DNA from: Brevibacterium sp. RIT 803
Lineage (GTDB): Bacteria > Actinomycetota > Actinomycetes > Actinomycetales > Brevibacteriaceae
DNA: 64,000 bases
Assembly: GCF_016892625.1 (NCBI RefSeq)
Contig: NZ_JAFEMW010000002.1
Span: 248,001 to 312,000, forward strand
Reading direction: 5' to 3'
Under the pieces are notes generated by a model. It was not told the origin of the DNA. It worked only from the letters and a program-made list of their open reading frames with translations, and made no database searches. A program made the translations under genes and the position numbers. This document shows, piece after piece, positions 1 through 9,870 of this stretch; within the stretch, counting starts at the first letter, position 1; the number at the start of each line of letters is the position of its first letter.

Positions 1-1732
1 TGTCACGGTAGATCGTCAGCTCAGGGAACTGGAAGATCGGTGCACCGAAGGCATCTTCGCTCAGCTGGCTTTCCAGATCCGTGAGCAACTTCTCCTGCTC
101 GTCTTCCTTGGATATGAGCAGCTTGTCGAGGATCTTGTCCGTCTTCTTGCTCGAGTAGCCACCGTAGTTGTTCTGAGCACCGGTGCGGAAGTTCGCATCG
201 TTCTCAGTCACGCCTGTGCCCTCAGACTGCCAGCCGAACAGCGAAACATCGTAGGTGCCATCGCCGAGGCGGGTGCCCCAGTTGACGTCTCCGACATCCT
301 CGATCTTGAATCCGGCCTTCTCCGCAGATTCCTTGATGAGCTGGAACTCCTGCTGACGACGCGAGTTCGTGTTGTCGTACATGATGCGCACCTTGGGCGC
401 ATCTGCACCGGCTTCCTTGAGGAGCTTCTTCGCAGCTTCAACGTCGACATCGGTGGCCTCGGCAACACCGTTCTCCTTGGTGATCGCGTCATACATCGGC
501 GAGCCGGGTACCTGTGAGTATGAGTCACGGGTGACGGCCTTGTCGTTGAGCGGCTTGATGATCTTCTCGACGATGTCCTCGCGGGGAACGGTCTTGAGGA
601 ATGCTTGGCGAACCTTCTTCGCCTTCTCCTCGTCACCGCCGTTGGCTTCAGGGTCAAACGGACCCTTGTTGTCGAACGTGAAGTCGACGTGCTCGTAGGT
701 TGCGCCGTCGGCCGCGTCGACGGTGACACCGTCAAGGCCTTCAGCAGCGGAGAGAACGTCGGCTGTGGCCTGCGGCTGGGTCATGTCGACCTCACCGTTC
801 TCGATCGCCTGGATCATGGCCATCGGGTCGCCGTTGTAGCGAACCGTGACGGTGTCGACCTTTGGCTTGATCGGTCCCGTGTACTTGTCATCGAGTTCGA
901 GAGTGACGTACTGACCCTCTTTGAAGTCGGTCATCTTGTACGGGCCGGTGTGGACAAGGAGATCCTTGTCTTTGGGCATCGAGGTGAAGTCGAAGCCGGT
1001 GTTCCAGGTGTTCGAGATCTTGGACAGCTTTTTGGTGTCTTTGTCCTTGAGCGCATCGAGGATCGCCTGCTTGCCTTCAGCCGGATCGTCAATTCCGAGA
1101 GCCTTCTTAGCCACAATGTGGGCAGGAACGCCTACGCCGTCAGCGCCCGCTCCAAGCTCGGTTTCCCAGTCGGCGAAGGGCTTGGAGTAGCTGAAGGTGA
1201 CTTCCTTGCCATCATCGGAAACCTCGGGGAAGTCCTTGATCAGGGCTGAACCCGCGGTTGCCGCATCAAAGTAGACCGTCTTCGCGTCGTTCTCCTTGAC
1301 CGACCCGTCGTCAGCGTTGTTCTGTTCGACGGTGTTGAAGTTCGCGGACTGCCCGGCCCAGGTCAGAGCCAAGTCGGCCGCGTCCACCGGGGTGCCATCG
1401 GACCATTTGGCGTCATCATTGAAGGTGTATTTGACCTTCAAAGGATCTTCGGAAACCTGTTCGATACTGCCGAGAGAACCATCCTGGAGCTCAAGCTTGT
1501 CGTCATAGTGCTTGAAGTTGTCATTCATCATGTAGGTGAGAATGGCGTTCGAGACGGCATTGCCGTTGGCCGTCAATGTGTTCATCGACCGGAAGGATTC
1601 GTTCCATCCGATGTTGATGCTTGATTTCTCTGACGACTTCTCATCGTCTCCGCCGCCGGGGGGTGTGCACGCAGTGAGCACCATTGCTGCTGCGGCAACT
1701 GAGGCTCCGGCCGCGAGGAAGCGCTTTTTCAC
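1..1732 (-). CDS. ABC transporter substrate-binding lipoprotein, oligopeptide family 5 (3' end outside window)
   Basis: Extracytoplasmic binding protein of a peptide/nickel-type ABC importer. It begins at a GTG preceded by GGAGAGAAC. The first residues form a lipoprotein signal (MKKRF, Ala-rich core, lipobox LTAC followed by TPPGGG). The remaining roughly 550 residues read as an SBP_bac_5 protein, including the hallmark stretch around KWSDGTPVDAADL and a late segment typical of DppA/OppA proteins. The reading frame stays open to base 1, so the C-terminus and any permease genes lie outside the window. The peptide ligand cannot be told from the sequence. Confidence 0.93.
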   Translation of the reverse strand, partial: MKKRFLAAGASVAAAAMVLTACTPPGGGDDEKSSEKSSINIGWNESFRSMNTLTANGNAVSNAILTYMMNDNFKHYDDKLELQDGSLGSIEQVSEDPLKVKYTFNDDAKWSDGTPVDAADLALTWAGQSANFNTVEQNNADDGSVKENDAKTVYFDAATAGSALIKDFPEVSDDGKEVTFSYSKPFADWETELGAGADGVGVPAHIVAKKALGIDDPAEGKQAILDALKDKDTKKLSKISNTWNTGFDFTSMPKDKDLLVHTGPYKMTDFKEGQYVTLELDDKYTGPIKPKVDTVTVRYNGDPMAMIQAIENGEVDMTQPQATADVLSAAEGLDGVTVDAADGATYEHVDFTFDNKGPFDPEANGGDEEKAKKVRQAFLKTVPREDIVEKIIKPLNDKAVTRDSYSQVPGSPMYDAITKENGVAEATDVDVEAAKKLLKEAGADAPKVRIMYDNTNSRRQQEFQLIKESAEKAGFKIEDVGDVNWGTRLGDGTYDVSLFGWQSEGTGVTENDANFRTGAQNNYGGYSSKKTDKILDKLLISKEDEQEKLLTDLESQLSEDAFGAPIFQFPELTIYRD

Positions 1733-1806
1733 GTTCTCTCCTTGTTGTCATGAGGCTGTTTCGCCCCTGTAGCCACGCCCACAATCCGGGGCGTGATGCG
1801 CTCGAT

Positions 1807-1825
1807 CACTCCCTGGTCGGGAGTG
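1807..1825. promoter_or_regulatory. Short inverted repeat upstream of the binding-protein gene
   Basis: CACTCCC and GGGAGTG form a perfect 7-bp stem with a 5-base loop, about 75 bases upstream of the lipoprotein start. It could be an operator or a 5'-leader hairpin. The rest of the 248-base divergent gap (1733-1980) holds no other gene that I can support. Confidence 0.25.
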
Positions 1826-1968
1826 TGACCGCGTTCATGTTTTTCACATGGAATGCCTCAAAGTTAATTCACGCGGCACTGTGACAGAGTCCACATGCTG
1901 AGCATATTTCACAATCGTTACTGTTTCGAGATCAAGGAAACATGCACGCAACCTGCAGTCTCAGTGGA

Positions 1969-1974
1969 TAGGAT
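1969..1974 (+). promoter_or_regulatory. -10 element TAGGAT for a leaderless gene
   Basis: TAGGAT lies exactly six bases before the GTG at 1981, so transcription would start at the start codon. No Shine-Dalgarno sequence is visible. Confidence 0.5.
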
Positions 1975-1980
1975 GTTCAG

Positions 1981-2571
1981 GTGGTGAACAGTGAGATGGA
2001 TCGCGCTTCAGGGAACAGTCAACCGACGATCGTACGGACGACGAGCTCCACAGTGCTCTTCATCGTCATCGCGGGGCTCTGCGTGATCGGCTTGGGCTCA
2101 ATCATCGTCGGAGACTTCACAACACGAGGCCTGGCCGTGGCGGGAATCCCGGTCGCCATCATCACCGTCGTCTACGCCCTCTACCGGTTTCCTCGCGTCG
2201 AGCTCAGGCACAAGGAGATCGCACTGATCAATCCCATGCAGTCCACGCACATCCCGTGGAACCTCGTCGACGGGTTCGACATCCATTTCGGACTCGGAGT
2301 GCGCACCCATGAGAAGGTCTATTCCTCCTGGCCCTTGGCCGGCAGGGGTAAGAAGATGGAGAAGGACGAACACGGCATCCGCAGACTGATGGACAATCCG
2401 AATCCCGCTGTCGATACCGTGCTCGACCGCTACTCCGGCCTCAGCGACGTGGAGCTGGCGAACCCTCGCGGCGAACGCACCATCACAACTTCGTGGAATT
2501 TCGGCATCATCGCCGCGCTGGTGATCGCCATTAGCTGGGCAGGAATCGGCTTCGCCGCCCTGCCCAGCTAA
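1981..2571 (+). CDS. PH-domain membrane protein, hypothetical
   Basis: A 196-residue protein with two hydrophobic segments near residues 24-63, a cytoplasmic-looking central part (residues 65-165) resembling the bacterial PH domain of actinobacterial membrane proteins (conserved region around LINPMQSTHIPWNLVDGFDI), and a final transmembrane helix at about 172-194. Role unknown. It starts with GTG (two GTG codons in tandem) and has a leaderless -10 box. It is a single gene, convergent with the MBL hydrolase, whose stop codon abuts this one with no gap. Confidence 0.75.
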   Translation: MVNSEMDRASGNSQPTIVRTTSSTVLFIVIAGLCVIGLGSIIVGDFTTRGLAVAGIPVAIITVVYALYRFPRVELRHKEIALINPMQSTHIPWNLVDGFDIHFGLGVRTHEKVYSSWPLAGRGKKMEKDEHGIRRLMDNPNPAVDTVLDRYSGLSDVELANPRGERTITTSWNFGIIAALVIAISWAGIGFAALPS

Positions 2572-3228
2572 TCACCAGCCGCGTTCGCGCCAATCGCTCA
2601 GCTTCGGGCGTTCTTCGCCCAGCGTCGTGGAATCACCATGTCCGGGCAGCACCTTCGTCTCATCGGGCAGCTGATCGAAGACCCGCTCCCCCAGATCGTC
2701 CATCAGGGAGGTGAAGTCCTCTGTGCTCCAGGTCTTTCCGGGCCCACCGGGGAACAGCGAATCACCTGAGAAGAGAATAGTCTCTCCACCGTCGCGCAGC
2801 AGCAGCGCGATCGATCCCGGTGTGTGACCGCGGAGGACGATCGCCTGAAGGACGAAGCCGCCGAAGTCTCCGACATCAAGGTGGTCGACCGCTCGCGTGA
2901 TCTCCACGCCCTCAGCCGCGGTGATCGCCTCCGCATCGTCGCTGCCTGCGATCGTCATCGCGTCGGGGAATGCCGCCGAGGCGGCTGGCAGTGCCCGAAT
3001 GTGATCCCAATGCTGATGTGTGGTGATGATCGCCTGCAGCTCAGGGTCCGCCGAGGTATCCTCGGCTCCCGAGGCGATGAGGTCCTTGATCGCTTCTACA
3101 TCATCGGCCGCGTCGATGAGGACCTGGGATCCTGATTCCTTGGCCGTGATCAGGTAGACGTTGTTCGCCATGTCGGACACTGCGATGCTGCGGATGACGA
3201 CGTGTTCGGTTTCGATAGTGTTCGTCAT
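2572..3228 (-). CDS. MBL-fold metallo-hydrolase
   Basis: A glyoxalase II-like metallo-beta-lactamase-fold enzyme of 218 residues. It carries the zinc motif THQHWDH in place of the classic HxHxDH, plus GHTPGS, FSGDSLFPGGPGKT and the final LPGHGD motif. These make hydrolysis of a thioester or ester likely; the substrate is not defined. It lies 7 bases downstream of the flavin oxidoreductase gene on the same strand and is probably co-transcribed with it. Confidence 0.88.
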   Translation of the reverse strand: MTNTIETEHVVIRSIAVSDMANNVYLITAKESGSQVLIDAADDVEAIKDLIASGAEDTSADPELQAIITTHQHWDHIRALPAASAAFPDAMTIAGSDDAEAITAAEGVEITRAVDHLDVGDFGGFVLQAIVLRGHTPGSIALLLRDGGETILFSGDSLFPGGPGKTWSTEDFTSLMDDLGERVFDQLPDETKVLPGHGDSTTLGEERPKLSDWRERGW

Positions 3229-3235
3229 TGTCGGT

Positions 3236-4306
3236 TCACCATGCTCCTCTTGTGTACTGCGGTGGATACGGTCCCGGTTCGACTCCGAGATCGTGGGCTG
3301 CTCTCTGCGGCCACGCCGGTTCGCGCAACGCCGCCCGTGCCAGGAAGATCGCGTCGGCCTGTCCCGAAGTCAGGATCGTCTCCGCCTGCTCCGGGTCGGT
3401 GATGAGGCCGACGCTTCCTGTGTTCACGCCTTCTGCCCGGATCGCTGCCGACAGCGGCACCTGGTAACCGGGGCCGACGGGTACCTTGACGGGGAAGTTG
3501 CCTCCGGAGGAGACATCGATGAGGTCGACGCCGCGATCCTTGAGGTCACGGGAGACCACGACGGCCGCGGCGATGTCGAAGCCGCCATCACGCCATTCGC
3601 TGGCAGAGAGACGGACGAATACGGGCACCTCCTCGCCCACCGCTGCGCGTACGGCCCGGTAGGTCTCGGTGAGCATTCGCGAACGTCCGGCAAGGTCGCC
3701 GCCGTACTCATCGCTGCGTTCGTTCGACAGCGGAGACAGGAACGAATGGAGCAGGTAGCCGTGGGCGGCGTGGAGTTCGACCAGGTCGAACCCGGCATCG
3801 ATGGCTCGGACAGCGGCCGCGGCGAAGGCATCGACCACCTCGGCGATGTCGTCCTTCGTCATCTCCCGCGGCGCTTCATATCCGGGATAGGCGATGGCGC
3901 TGGCACCGAGAGTGGGCCAACCGCCGTCGGGCTCGGGAACACTGCCCCGAGGATTGCCCTCGAAGGGACGGTAAGTGCTGGCCTTGCGGCCCGCGTGTGC
4001 CAGCTGCATGCCGATGCGACTTCCCTGCGAATGGACGAAGTCCGTGATCGAGGACCAGGCTTCTGCCTGATCGTCATTCCAGATACCGGCATCTTGAGGT
4101 GAGATCCGTCCTTCAGGAAGGACAGCGGAGGCCTCGGTGAGGATGAGCCCGAAACCGCCCTGGGCACGCGCGCCCAAGTGAACCAGATGCCAGGTGTTGG
4201 GCATCCCGTCTTCGGACTCGCAGGAGTACTGGCACATCGGGGCGAGCCAGATGCGGTTGGCGATCTCAGTTCCGCGCATTGTCATAGGTGAGAAGAGTTG
4301 AGTCAT
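3236..4306 (-). CDS. NADH:flavin oxidoreductase, Old Yellow Enzyme family (YqjM-like)
   Basis: An FMN-dependent ene-reductase of 356 residues. It begins MTQLFSPMTMRGTEIANRI and shows the family hallmarks LAPMCQYS, the HLVHLGARAQGG region, QLAHAGRKAS, the ELHAAHGYLLHSFLSPLSN active-site block with the catalytic His/His-type pair, and a late FMN-phosphate region (GLITDPEQAE, DAIFLARAAL). The open frame runs 111 bases further upstream, but that stretch is not protein-like, and the ATG at 4306 gives the standard family N-terminus. Its physiological substrate is unknown; the family reduces activated alkenes such as enones. Confidence 0.92.
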   Translation of the reverse strand: MTQLFSPMTMRGTEIANRIWLAPMCQYSCESEDGMPNTWHLVHLGARAQGGFGLILTEASAVLPEGRISPQDAGIWNDDQAEAWSSITDFVHSQGSRIGMQLAHAGRKASTYRPFEGNPRGSVPEPDGGWPTLGASAIAYPGYEAPREMTKDDIAEVVDAFAAAAVRAIDAGFDLVELHAAHGYLLHSFLSPLSNERSDEYGGDLAGRSRMLTETYRAVRAAVGEEVPVFVRLSASEWRDGGFDIAAAVVVSRDLKDRGVDLIDVSSGGNFPVKVPVGPGYQVPLSAAIRAEGVNTGSVGLITDPEQAETILTSGQADAIFLARAALREPAWPQRAAHDLGVEPGPYPPQYTRGAW

Positions 4307-4335
4307 GCCACCAGTCTGCCAAGATTTCTCGTCGT

Positions 4336-5931
4336 TCAGAGCACGATGTTGAATACTGGTACGGCCAAGACATACACCGTGACCGTGATGAGGACCATTC
4401 CGATGACATTGAGCCACAGTCCGCCTTTGACCATCTGCGCCACCGTCACATATCCCGAACCGTAGGCCACTGCGTTAGGCGGTGTCGCGACGGGAAGCAT
4501 GAATGCACATGTCGCGGCCAGCGCCACCGGAATCGTCAGCAGCAACGGATCGAGGTCAAGCCCCAGCGCCACACCGCCGACGACGGGAACGAAGGTGGCC
4601 GCGGTCGCGGTGTTCGAGGTCAGCTCCGTGAGGAACAGGATGATCGAGGCGAAGATCGCGACGACGAAGACTGTCGGCAGGACTCCCAATCCGCTCGTGG
4701 ACTTGCCGATCCACTCGGTCAGTCCCGAGGAGGAGAACTGCGCGGACAGGGCCAAACCACCGCCGAAGAGGAGGAGCACACCCCAGGGCAGCTTCTCAGC
4801 AGTGTCCCAGTCGAGGAGGCGGACTCCGCGACTGGCTCCGCCGGGAATGAGGAAGAGGAGGAGACCGATGACCATCGCGATGCCCTCATCGCTGATCGGT
4901 GGCTCCTCGAAGATCAGCGGCAGGGAGATCCAGCTGACCGCAGCGAGGACGAACATGCCCAGCACCAGCTTTTCCCCGGTCGACATCGGGCCGAGCCTCT
5001 GCAATTCCTCGCGGATGAGTTCCCGTCCGCCGGGGATCTCGTCGATCTCAGGCTTGAACAGCACTTTAACCAGAAGGAACCAGGCGATGACCATCATCAC
5101 GACCGCCAGGGGTACCCCGACGAGCATCCACTGGCCGAAGCCGATGGAGATGTCGTGGTTGTCCTTGAGGTAACCGACGAGGAAGAGGTTCGGCGGTGTG
5201 CCGATGATGGTGCCGAGGGACCCGATTGAGGCCGAATAGGCGATGCCCAGCATCAGCGCGGTGCCGAAGTTGGACTTCACCACGGCGTCGAGCCCGGTGT
5301 CGTCCTGACTGTCGTCTGAGTCCGCGGCGTCGGTGTCCGAAGCATCGGTGACGGCTCCTCCGATGACCTTGCTCACGAGCGTGAGAACGGAGATTCCGAT
5401 GGGCAGCATCATCACCGCCGTCGCCGTGTTCGATACCCACATGGAGACGAAGCCGGTGGCGACCATGAAACCTGCGATCATCGGTCCCGGTTTGCTGCCC
5501 ATCACGGACAACGTGATGAGGGCGATTCGTCGGTGCAGGTTCCATCGTTGCATGGCCAGGGCGATGAGGAATCCACCGAGGAACAGGAAGATGATCGGGT
5601 TGCCGTAGGACGCACCGACGGTGTCCATCTCGACCTCGGTGCCGAAGACTGGGAAGGCCACGAGCGGCAGCAGAGAGGTGGCCGCGATCGGCAGCGCCTC
5701 GGTCATCCACCACACAGCCATCAACACGGCGACAGCAGCTGTCAGCTTCGCGCCGTGCTCGACCCCGTCGGGCATGATCGCATAGACGAGGGTCGACAGG
5801 ATGAGTCCGAGCAGGAATCCGGTCCAGCGGATGCGCACCACCTGTGTGGAGAACCCAGGGGCCCTCTCCCCCGGTGAGAGTTCATTGAGCTCGGCGGAGT
5901 TGTCGGTACGTGAGTGCTGTTCCTGAGTCAT
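4336..5931 (-). CDS. SLC13/DASS family anion:sodium symporter (dicarboxylate or citrate transport)
   Basis: An integral membrane carrier of 531 residues with a hydrophilic N-terminus (about 30 residues) and at least 11 hydrophobic segments. Two DASS signature regions are visible: VSMWVSNTATAVMMLPIG in the first half and ELTSNTATAATFVPVVGG in the second, the paired SNT motifs that bind sodium and substrate carboxylates. A charged Asp-rich loop (around residues 195-215) separates the halves. A good ribosome site, GAGGAGCGCAG, precedes the ATG. Substrate is inferred as C4-dicarboxylate or citrate from the family only. Confidence 0.92.
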   Translation of the reverse strand: MTQEQHSRTDNSAELNELSPGERAPGFSTQVVRIRWTGFLLGLILSTLVYAIMPDGVEHGAKLTAAVAVLMAVWWMTEALPIAATSLLPLVAFPVFGTEVEMDTVGASYGNPIIFLFLGGFLIALAMQRWNLHRRIALITLSVMGSKPGPMIAGFMVATGFVSMWVSNTATAVMMLPIGISVLTLVSKVIGGAVTDASDTDAADSDDSQDDTGLDAVVKSNFGTALMLGIAYSASIGSLGTIIGTPPNLFLVGYLKDNHDISIGFGQWMLVGVPLAVVMMVIAWFLLVKVLFKPEIDEIPGGRELIREELQRLGPMSTGEKLVLGMFVLAAVSWISLPLIFEEPPISDEGIAMVIGLLLFLIPGGASRGVRLLDWDTAEKLPWGVLLLFGGGLALSAQFSSSGLTEWIGKSTSGLGVLPTVFVVAIFASIILFLTELTSNTATAATFVPVVGGVALGLDLDPLLLTIPVALAATCAFMLPVATPPNAVAYGSGYVTVAQMVKGGLWLNVIGMVLITVTVYVLAVPVFNIVL

Positions 5932-5973
5932 CTGCGCTCCTCATTGAGCAAGATCGGATGCTGTGGACTACAT

Positions 5974-6741
5974 CTACACCCTACTCAAGAACGCCTCGAT
6001 GTGGTCGAAGACGATGTCGGGATGTTCGGCCATCGGCAGATGAGCCGCATCAGGGATGACCACCATCGTTGAGTCGGCCACCTGTGCCGATAGTTCGGTC
6101 ATGGCCTCGGGGGTGCATCCCGAATCCTGTGATCCGGCGATGAACAGGGTCGGCGTGGTGACAGCCTCTAGGTGCCCAGTCACGTCGTACTGAGTCAGCG
6201 CCCGTGCACAGGCGATATAGGCGGCATCATCGATCATTGCCAGGTCCGTGAGGATGGCTGGTCCCGATGCGATGTCCTCGGTGAGGAAACCGGCGGCGAA
6301 CCACCGGTCTGCGGTGTCGTCGAGCTGGCCGCGGGTGCCGTCCTCGGTGACGTCCTTGATTCGCTCGGCCCAGGATTCGTCGGTGCCGAACTTCGTCGCC
6401 GTCGCACAGGCCACAAGACCAGTCAGCGAGTCAGGGTGTTCGAGTGCCAGGGTCAGTCCGATCCCGCCCGAGATCGAGACACCGCAGTAGGTGAACTTCT
6501 CCACGCCCAGTTCAGCCAGGCTGGTGACGAGGCCCGCTGCGAGATCGGAGACAGTGAAGTCCGCCCCGTCATCGGTTCGAGGAAGTGTGTGACCGGGAAG
6601 ATCACTGAGGTAGATCTGGTAGTCATCGGCGAATCTGGCCGCGACTGCGGCCCAGAGGGAGACTCTGGTACCGAGGGCGTTTCCGAAGACGATGGCCGGT
6701 GAACCCGGATTGTCATTGAGGGGGTGGACTGCAATGCGCAA
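5974..6741 (-). CDS. Alpha/beta hydrolase, 3-oxoadipate enol-lactonase (PcaD)-like
   Basis: A 255-residue alpha/beta-fold hydrolase. The nucleophile elbow is GVSISGG (Ser near residue 88), the oxyanion strand is FGNALGT, the acid is probably Asp in FIAGSQDSG, and the catalytic His is in DAAHLPMAEHP, a spacing seen in PcaD proteins. No other beta-ketoadipate gene is nearby, so the specific lactonase role is only a family guess. Translation starts at TTG, preceded by the strong site TAGGAG eight bases away. Confidence 0.85.
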   Translation of the reverse strand: MRIAVHPLNDNPGSPAIVFGNALGTRVSLWAAVAARFADDYQIYLSDLPGHTLPRTDDGADFTVSDLAAGLVTSLAELGVEKFTYCGVSISGGIGLTLALEHPDSLTGLVACATATKFGTDESWAERIKDVTEDGTRGQLDDTADRWFAAGFLTEDIASGPAILTDLAMIDDAAYIACARALTQYDVTGHLEAVTTPTLFIAGSQDSGCTPEAMTELSAQVADSTMVVIPDAAHLPMAEHPDIVFDHIEAFLSRV

Positions 6742-6804
6742 GAGTGCTCCTAGCGAGGTTCGAGCTCAGATGAGATGTTCGAGGTCAGGAGTGCTGCTGG
6801 AAGG

Positions 6805-7446
6805 TCAGGAGACCACCGCACTCAGCCTACCGCCCGAGTACTGGAGATAACAGCGTGGGCACAGCGATTCATAGGTCACCGCGTTGCCGTCGATGGCCAC
6901 CTGGTCACCGTCGAAGATGAATTGACCGTCGACGAGCCGTCCGTTGAACATCGCCTTGCGTCCGCAGCGGCAGATTGTCTTGAGTTCTTCCAAAGTGTGA
7001 GCAATCTCAAGCAGTCGGGCAGAACCGGGAAAGGCCTTGGTGCGGAAATCGGTTCTGATTCCGTAGCACATCACCGGCACCGAGGCGTTGGTGGCGATGC
7101 GCATGAGCGAATCGACCTGGAGCGGTTCGAGGAACTGAGCTTCGTCGATGAGCAGGCAGGCCACGCGGGCCTTAGGCGTGTCGATGGATTCGAGCAGAGC
7201 ATCATGATCGACGTAGTCAGCGTGCTCACGGTAGATGGTCTCAACGTCGGAGCCTGCGGGGATGAGAAAGTCGACTTCTCTGGTCACACCAAGGCGGGAG
7301 ACGATCTCGCCGGCGCCCTTCGTATCGATGTGGGGTTTGGCCAGCAGCACTCGCTGGCCGCGTTCCTCGTAGTTGAAGGCGGCCTGCAGCAGGGCGGTCG
7401 ATTTTCCGGAATTCATCGCCCCGTAACGGAAGTAGAGCTTGGCCAC
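6805..7446 (-). CDS. tdk: Thymidine kinase, E. coli-type
   Basis: Phosphorylates thymidine to dTMP in pyrimidine salvage. The 213-residue protein has the P-loop GAMNSGKST at residues 9-17, the Walker B run LLIDEAQF, the CYGIRTDFR block of the enterobacterial branch, and zinc ligands arranged as CRCG plus CPRC. It resembles E. coli Tdk more than the Bacillus type. GTG start with AGAGGA seven bases upstream. A second, differently built thymidine kinase lies at the far end of this window. Confidence 0.95.
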   Translation of the reverse strand: MAKLYFRYGAMNSGKSTALLQAAFNYEERGQRVLLAKPHIDTKGAGEIVSRLGVTREVDFLIPAGSDVETIYREHADYVDHDALLESIDTPKARVACLLIDEAQFLEPLQVDSLMRIATNASVPVMCYGIRTDFRTKAFPGSARLLEIAHTLEELKTICRCGRKAMFNGRLVDGQFIFDGDQVAIDGNAVTYESLCPRCYLQYSGGRLSAVVS

Positions 7447-7559
7447 CGTCGTCCTCTCACTGTTGTTCGTGCTGATTTCTCAGTTGTTCGTCATCGTTGT
7501 CCTGTGGTGTGTGACGAAACAGAACCCTACCGGGAAGCTGAGCACAACCGGGGCAACGG

Positions 7560-7565
7560 TAGGAT
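7560..7565 (+). promoter_or_regulatory. Likely -10 element TAGGAT of the icd promoter
   Basis: TAGGAT lies 42 bases before the icd ATG and matches the -10 form used by several genes here. It would give a short leader, unlike the leaderless genes. Confidence 0.4.
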
Positions 7566-7607
7566 GGGGTGGTCAAACCCCAAGACGATGTGGAGTAGTC
7601 CATCACC

Positions 7608-9836
7608 ATGGCCAAAATCATTTATACGCGCACCGATGAAGCGCCACTTCTGGCGACGTACTCGCTCAAGCCGATCATCGAAGCCTTCGCCACCTCTGCG
7701 GGCGTCGAGGTCGAGACCCGAGACATCTCCCTGGCCGCGCGTGTACTGGCACAGTTCACCGATCGCCTCCCTGCAGACCAGCAGGTCGCTGATTCCCTGG
7801 CAGAGCTGGGCGATCTGGCCAAGAAGCCAGAAGCCAACATCATCAAGCTGCCCAACATCTCGGCTTCCGTCCCCCAGCTCAAGGCCACCATCGCCGAGCT
7901 CCAGTCCCAGGGCTACGAACTGCCCGACTACCCGGACGAGCCGTCGACCGATGAAGAGCGCGATGCCAAGGCTCGCTATGACAAGGTCAAGGGCTCAGCA
8001 GTCAACCCTGTCCTGCGTGAGGGCAACTCCGATCGTCGCGCCCCACAGGCAGTGAAGAACTTCGCGAAGGCCCACCCTCATTCGATGGGTGACTGGTCTA
8101 CAGACTCGAAGACCAATGTCGCAACGATGGCCGCCGGTGACTTCCGCGACAATGAGAAGTCCGTTGTCATTCCGGCCGATGACACCCTCCAGATTCGTCT
8201 GCGTCCCGCCTCGGGCGAGACCGTCGTACTCAAGGATTCGCTGCCAGTCCTCGCCGACGAAGTCATCGACGCCACCAAGATGGATGTGGCTGAGCTCCAC
8301 AAGTTCCTCAAGGCCCAGATCGCACGGGCCAAGGACGAGGGCATCCTGTTCTCCGTCCACCTCAAGGCCACGATGATGAAGGTCTCCGACCCGATCCTCT
8401 TCGGTCACGTCATCGAGGCGTTCTTCCCCGAGGTCTACGCCGAATACGGTGCTGCCCTCGCCGAGGCGGGTCTGACCTCTGACAACGGACTGGCCGCCAT
8501 CCTCGGCGGGCTCGAGGCTCTCCCAGTCGATGTAGCCGAAGGCGTCAAGGCCGGTATCGATCAGGGCATCGCCGAAGGCCCCTCCCTGGCGATGGTGAAT
8601 TCCGATAAGGGAATCACCAACCTGCACGTGCCCTCCGACGTCATCGTCGATGCCTCGATGCCTGCGATGATCCGCGTCGGCGGCAAGATGTGGAACAAAG
8701 ACGACGCGACCCAGGACGCCCTGGCCGTCATCCCCGATTCCTCCTACGCCGGTGTCTACCAGACCGTGATCGAGGACTGCCGTGCCAACGGTGCCTTCGA
8801 TCCGACCACGATGGGCACCGTTCCCAACGTCGGACTCATGGCCCAGAAGGCCGAAGAATACGGCAGCCACGACAAGACGTTCGAGATCGCCCAGGACGGC
8901 GTCGTCGAGGTCGTCAACTCCGTCGGTGAGGTCATCCTGTCTCATGATGTCGCCGCCGGTGACATCTGGCGTGCCTGCCAGACCAAGGACATCCCGGTCC
9001 GTGACTGGGTCAAGCTTGCCGTGACCCGTGCCCGCCTCTCCGAGACCCCAGCCGTGTTCTGGCTCGACGAGACTCGCGCCCACGACCGCAACCTGCGGGC
9101 CAAGGTCGAGGCGTACCTCGGCGACCACGACACCGAGGGCCTCGACATCCGCATCATGAACCCGGTCGAGGCGACTCAGTTCTCGATTGATCGCATTCGT
9201 CAGGGCAAGGACACCATCTCGGTGACCGGCAACGTCCTGCGTGACTACAACACCGACCTGTTCCCGATCCTGGAACTGGGCACCTCGGCGAAGATGCTCT
9301 CCGTGGTTCCGCTCATCGCCGGTGGCGGCCTGTTCGAGACAGGTGCCGGCGGTTCAGCCCCGAAGCACGTCCAGCAACTGGTCGAGGAGAACCACCTCCG
9401 CTGGGATTCGCTCGGTGAGTTCCTCGCCTTGGCCGAATCCTTCCGGCACGAGTTCAACGTCCACGGCAACGCCCGTGCCGGAGTTCTCGCCGACACGCTC
9501 GATGCTGCAACCGGCAAGTTCCTCGAAGAGAACAAGTCGCCTTCACGCAAGGTCGGCGAGATCGACAACCGCGGCAGCCACTTCTACCTCACCCTCTACT
9601 GGGCGCAGAACCTGGCCCAGCAGACGACGGACGAGCCGCTGGCCGAGGCCATCAAGCCCGTCGCCGACGCTCTCGAGACCAACGCCGACACGATCTCGGC
9701 CGAACTCCTCGAAGTTCAGGGTAGCCCTGCCGACCTGGGTGGCTACTACTACCCGGAGGAGGCTAAGCTCGACTCGGTCATGCGGCCTTCGGCTACGCTC
9801 AATGAGATCATCTCCAGCCTGAGTGCGAAGGTCTGA
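7608..9836 (+). CDS. icd: NADP-dependent isocitrate dehydrogenase, monomeric type
   Basis: Converts isocitrate to 2-oxoglutarate with NADP reduction in the TCA cycle, in the cytoplasm. The 742 residues match the usual length of the monomeric IDH family and begin [20 protein letters not shown]. Family landmarks include [33 protein letters not shown] IDH core (here [19 protein letters not shown]), [11 protein letters not shown] and the C-terminal [10 protein letters not shown]. It is a single gene with its own promoter, followed by the palindrome at 9871-9909. Confidence 0.97.
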   Translation: MAKIIYTRTDEAPLLATYSLKPIIEAFATSAGVEVETRDISLAARVLAQFTDRLPADQQVADSLAELGDLAKKPEANIIKLPNISASVPQLKATIAELQSQGYELPDYPDEPSTDEERDAKARYDKVKGSAVNPVLREGNSDRRAPQAVKNFAKAHPHSMGDWSTDSKTNVATMAAGDFRDNEKSVVIPADDTLQIRLRPASGETVVLKDSLPVLADEVIDATKMDVAELHKFLKAQIARAKDEGILFSVHLKATMMKVSDPILFGHVIEAFFPEVYAEYGAALAEAGLTSDNGLAAILGGLEALPVDVAEGVKAGIDQGIAEGPSLAMVNSDKGITNLHVPSDVIVDASMPAMIRVGGKMWNKDDATQDALAVIPDSSYAGVYQTVIEDCRANGAFDPTTMGTVPNVGLMAQKAEEYGSHDKTFEIAQDGVVEVVNSVGEVILSHDVAAGDIWRACQTKDIPVRDWVKLAVTRARLSETPAVFWLDETRAHDRNLRAKVEAYLGDHDTEGLDIRIMNPVEATQFSIDRIRQGKDTISVTGNVLRDYNTDLFPILELGTSAKMLSVVPLIAGGGLFETGAGGSAPKHVQQLVEENHLRWDSLGEFLALAESFRHEFNVHGNARAGVLADTLDAATGKFLEENKSPSRKVGEIDNRGSHFYLTLYWAQNLAQQTTDEPLAEAIKPVADALETNADTISAELLEVQGSPADLGGYYYPEEAKLDSVMRPSATLNEIISSLSAKV

Positions 9837-9870
9837 TCTGACTTCTTCAGTTCACAGGCCGTAACACCTC

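Noticed and set aside
3161..4102. Forward 313-codon frame over the flavin oxidoreductase
   Set aside because: Antisense to a clear OYE-family gene; no domain or start signal.
4288..5229. Forward 313-codon frame opposite the SLC13 transporter
   Set aside because: Translation is His/Arg/Glu-rich and antisense to clear transmembrane coding sequence.
7995..9128. Long reverse-strand reading frame (377 codons) opposite icd
   Set aside because: It is antisense to the strongly conserved isocitrate dehydrogenase and its translation is His/Asp/Gly-rich without motifs: a codon-bias shadow.
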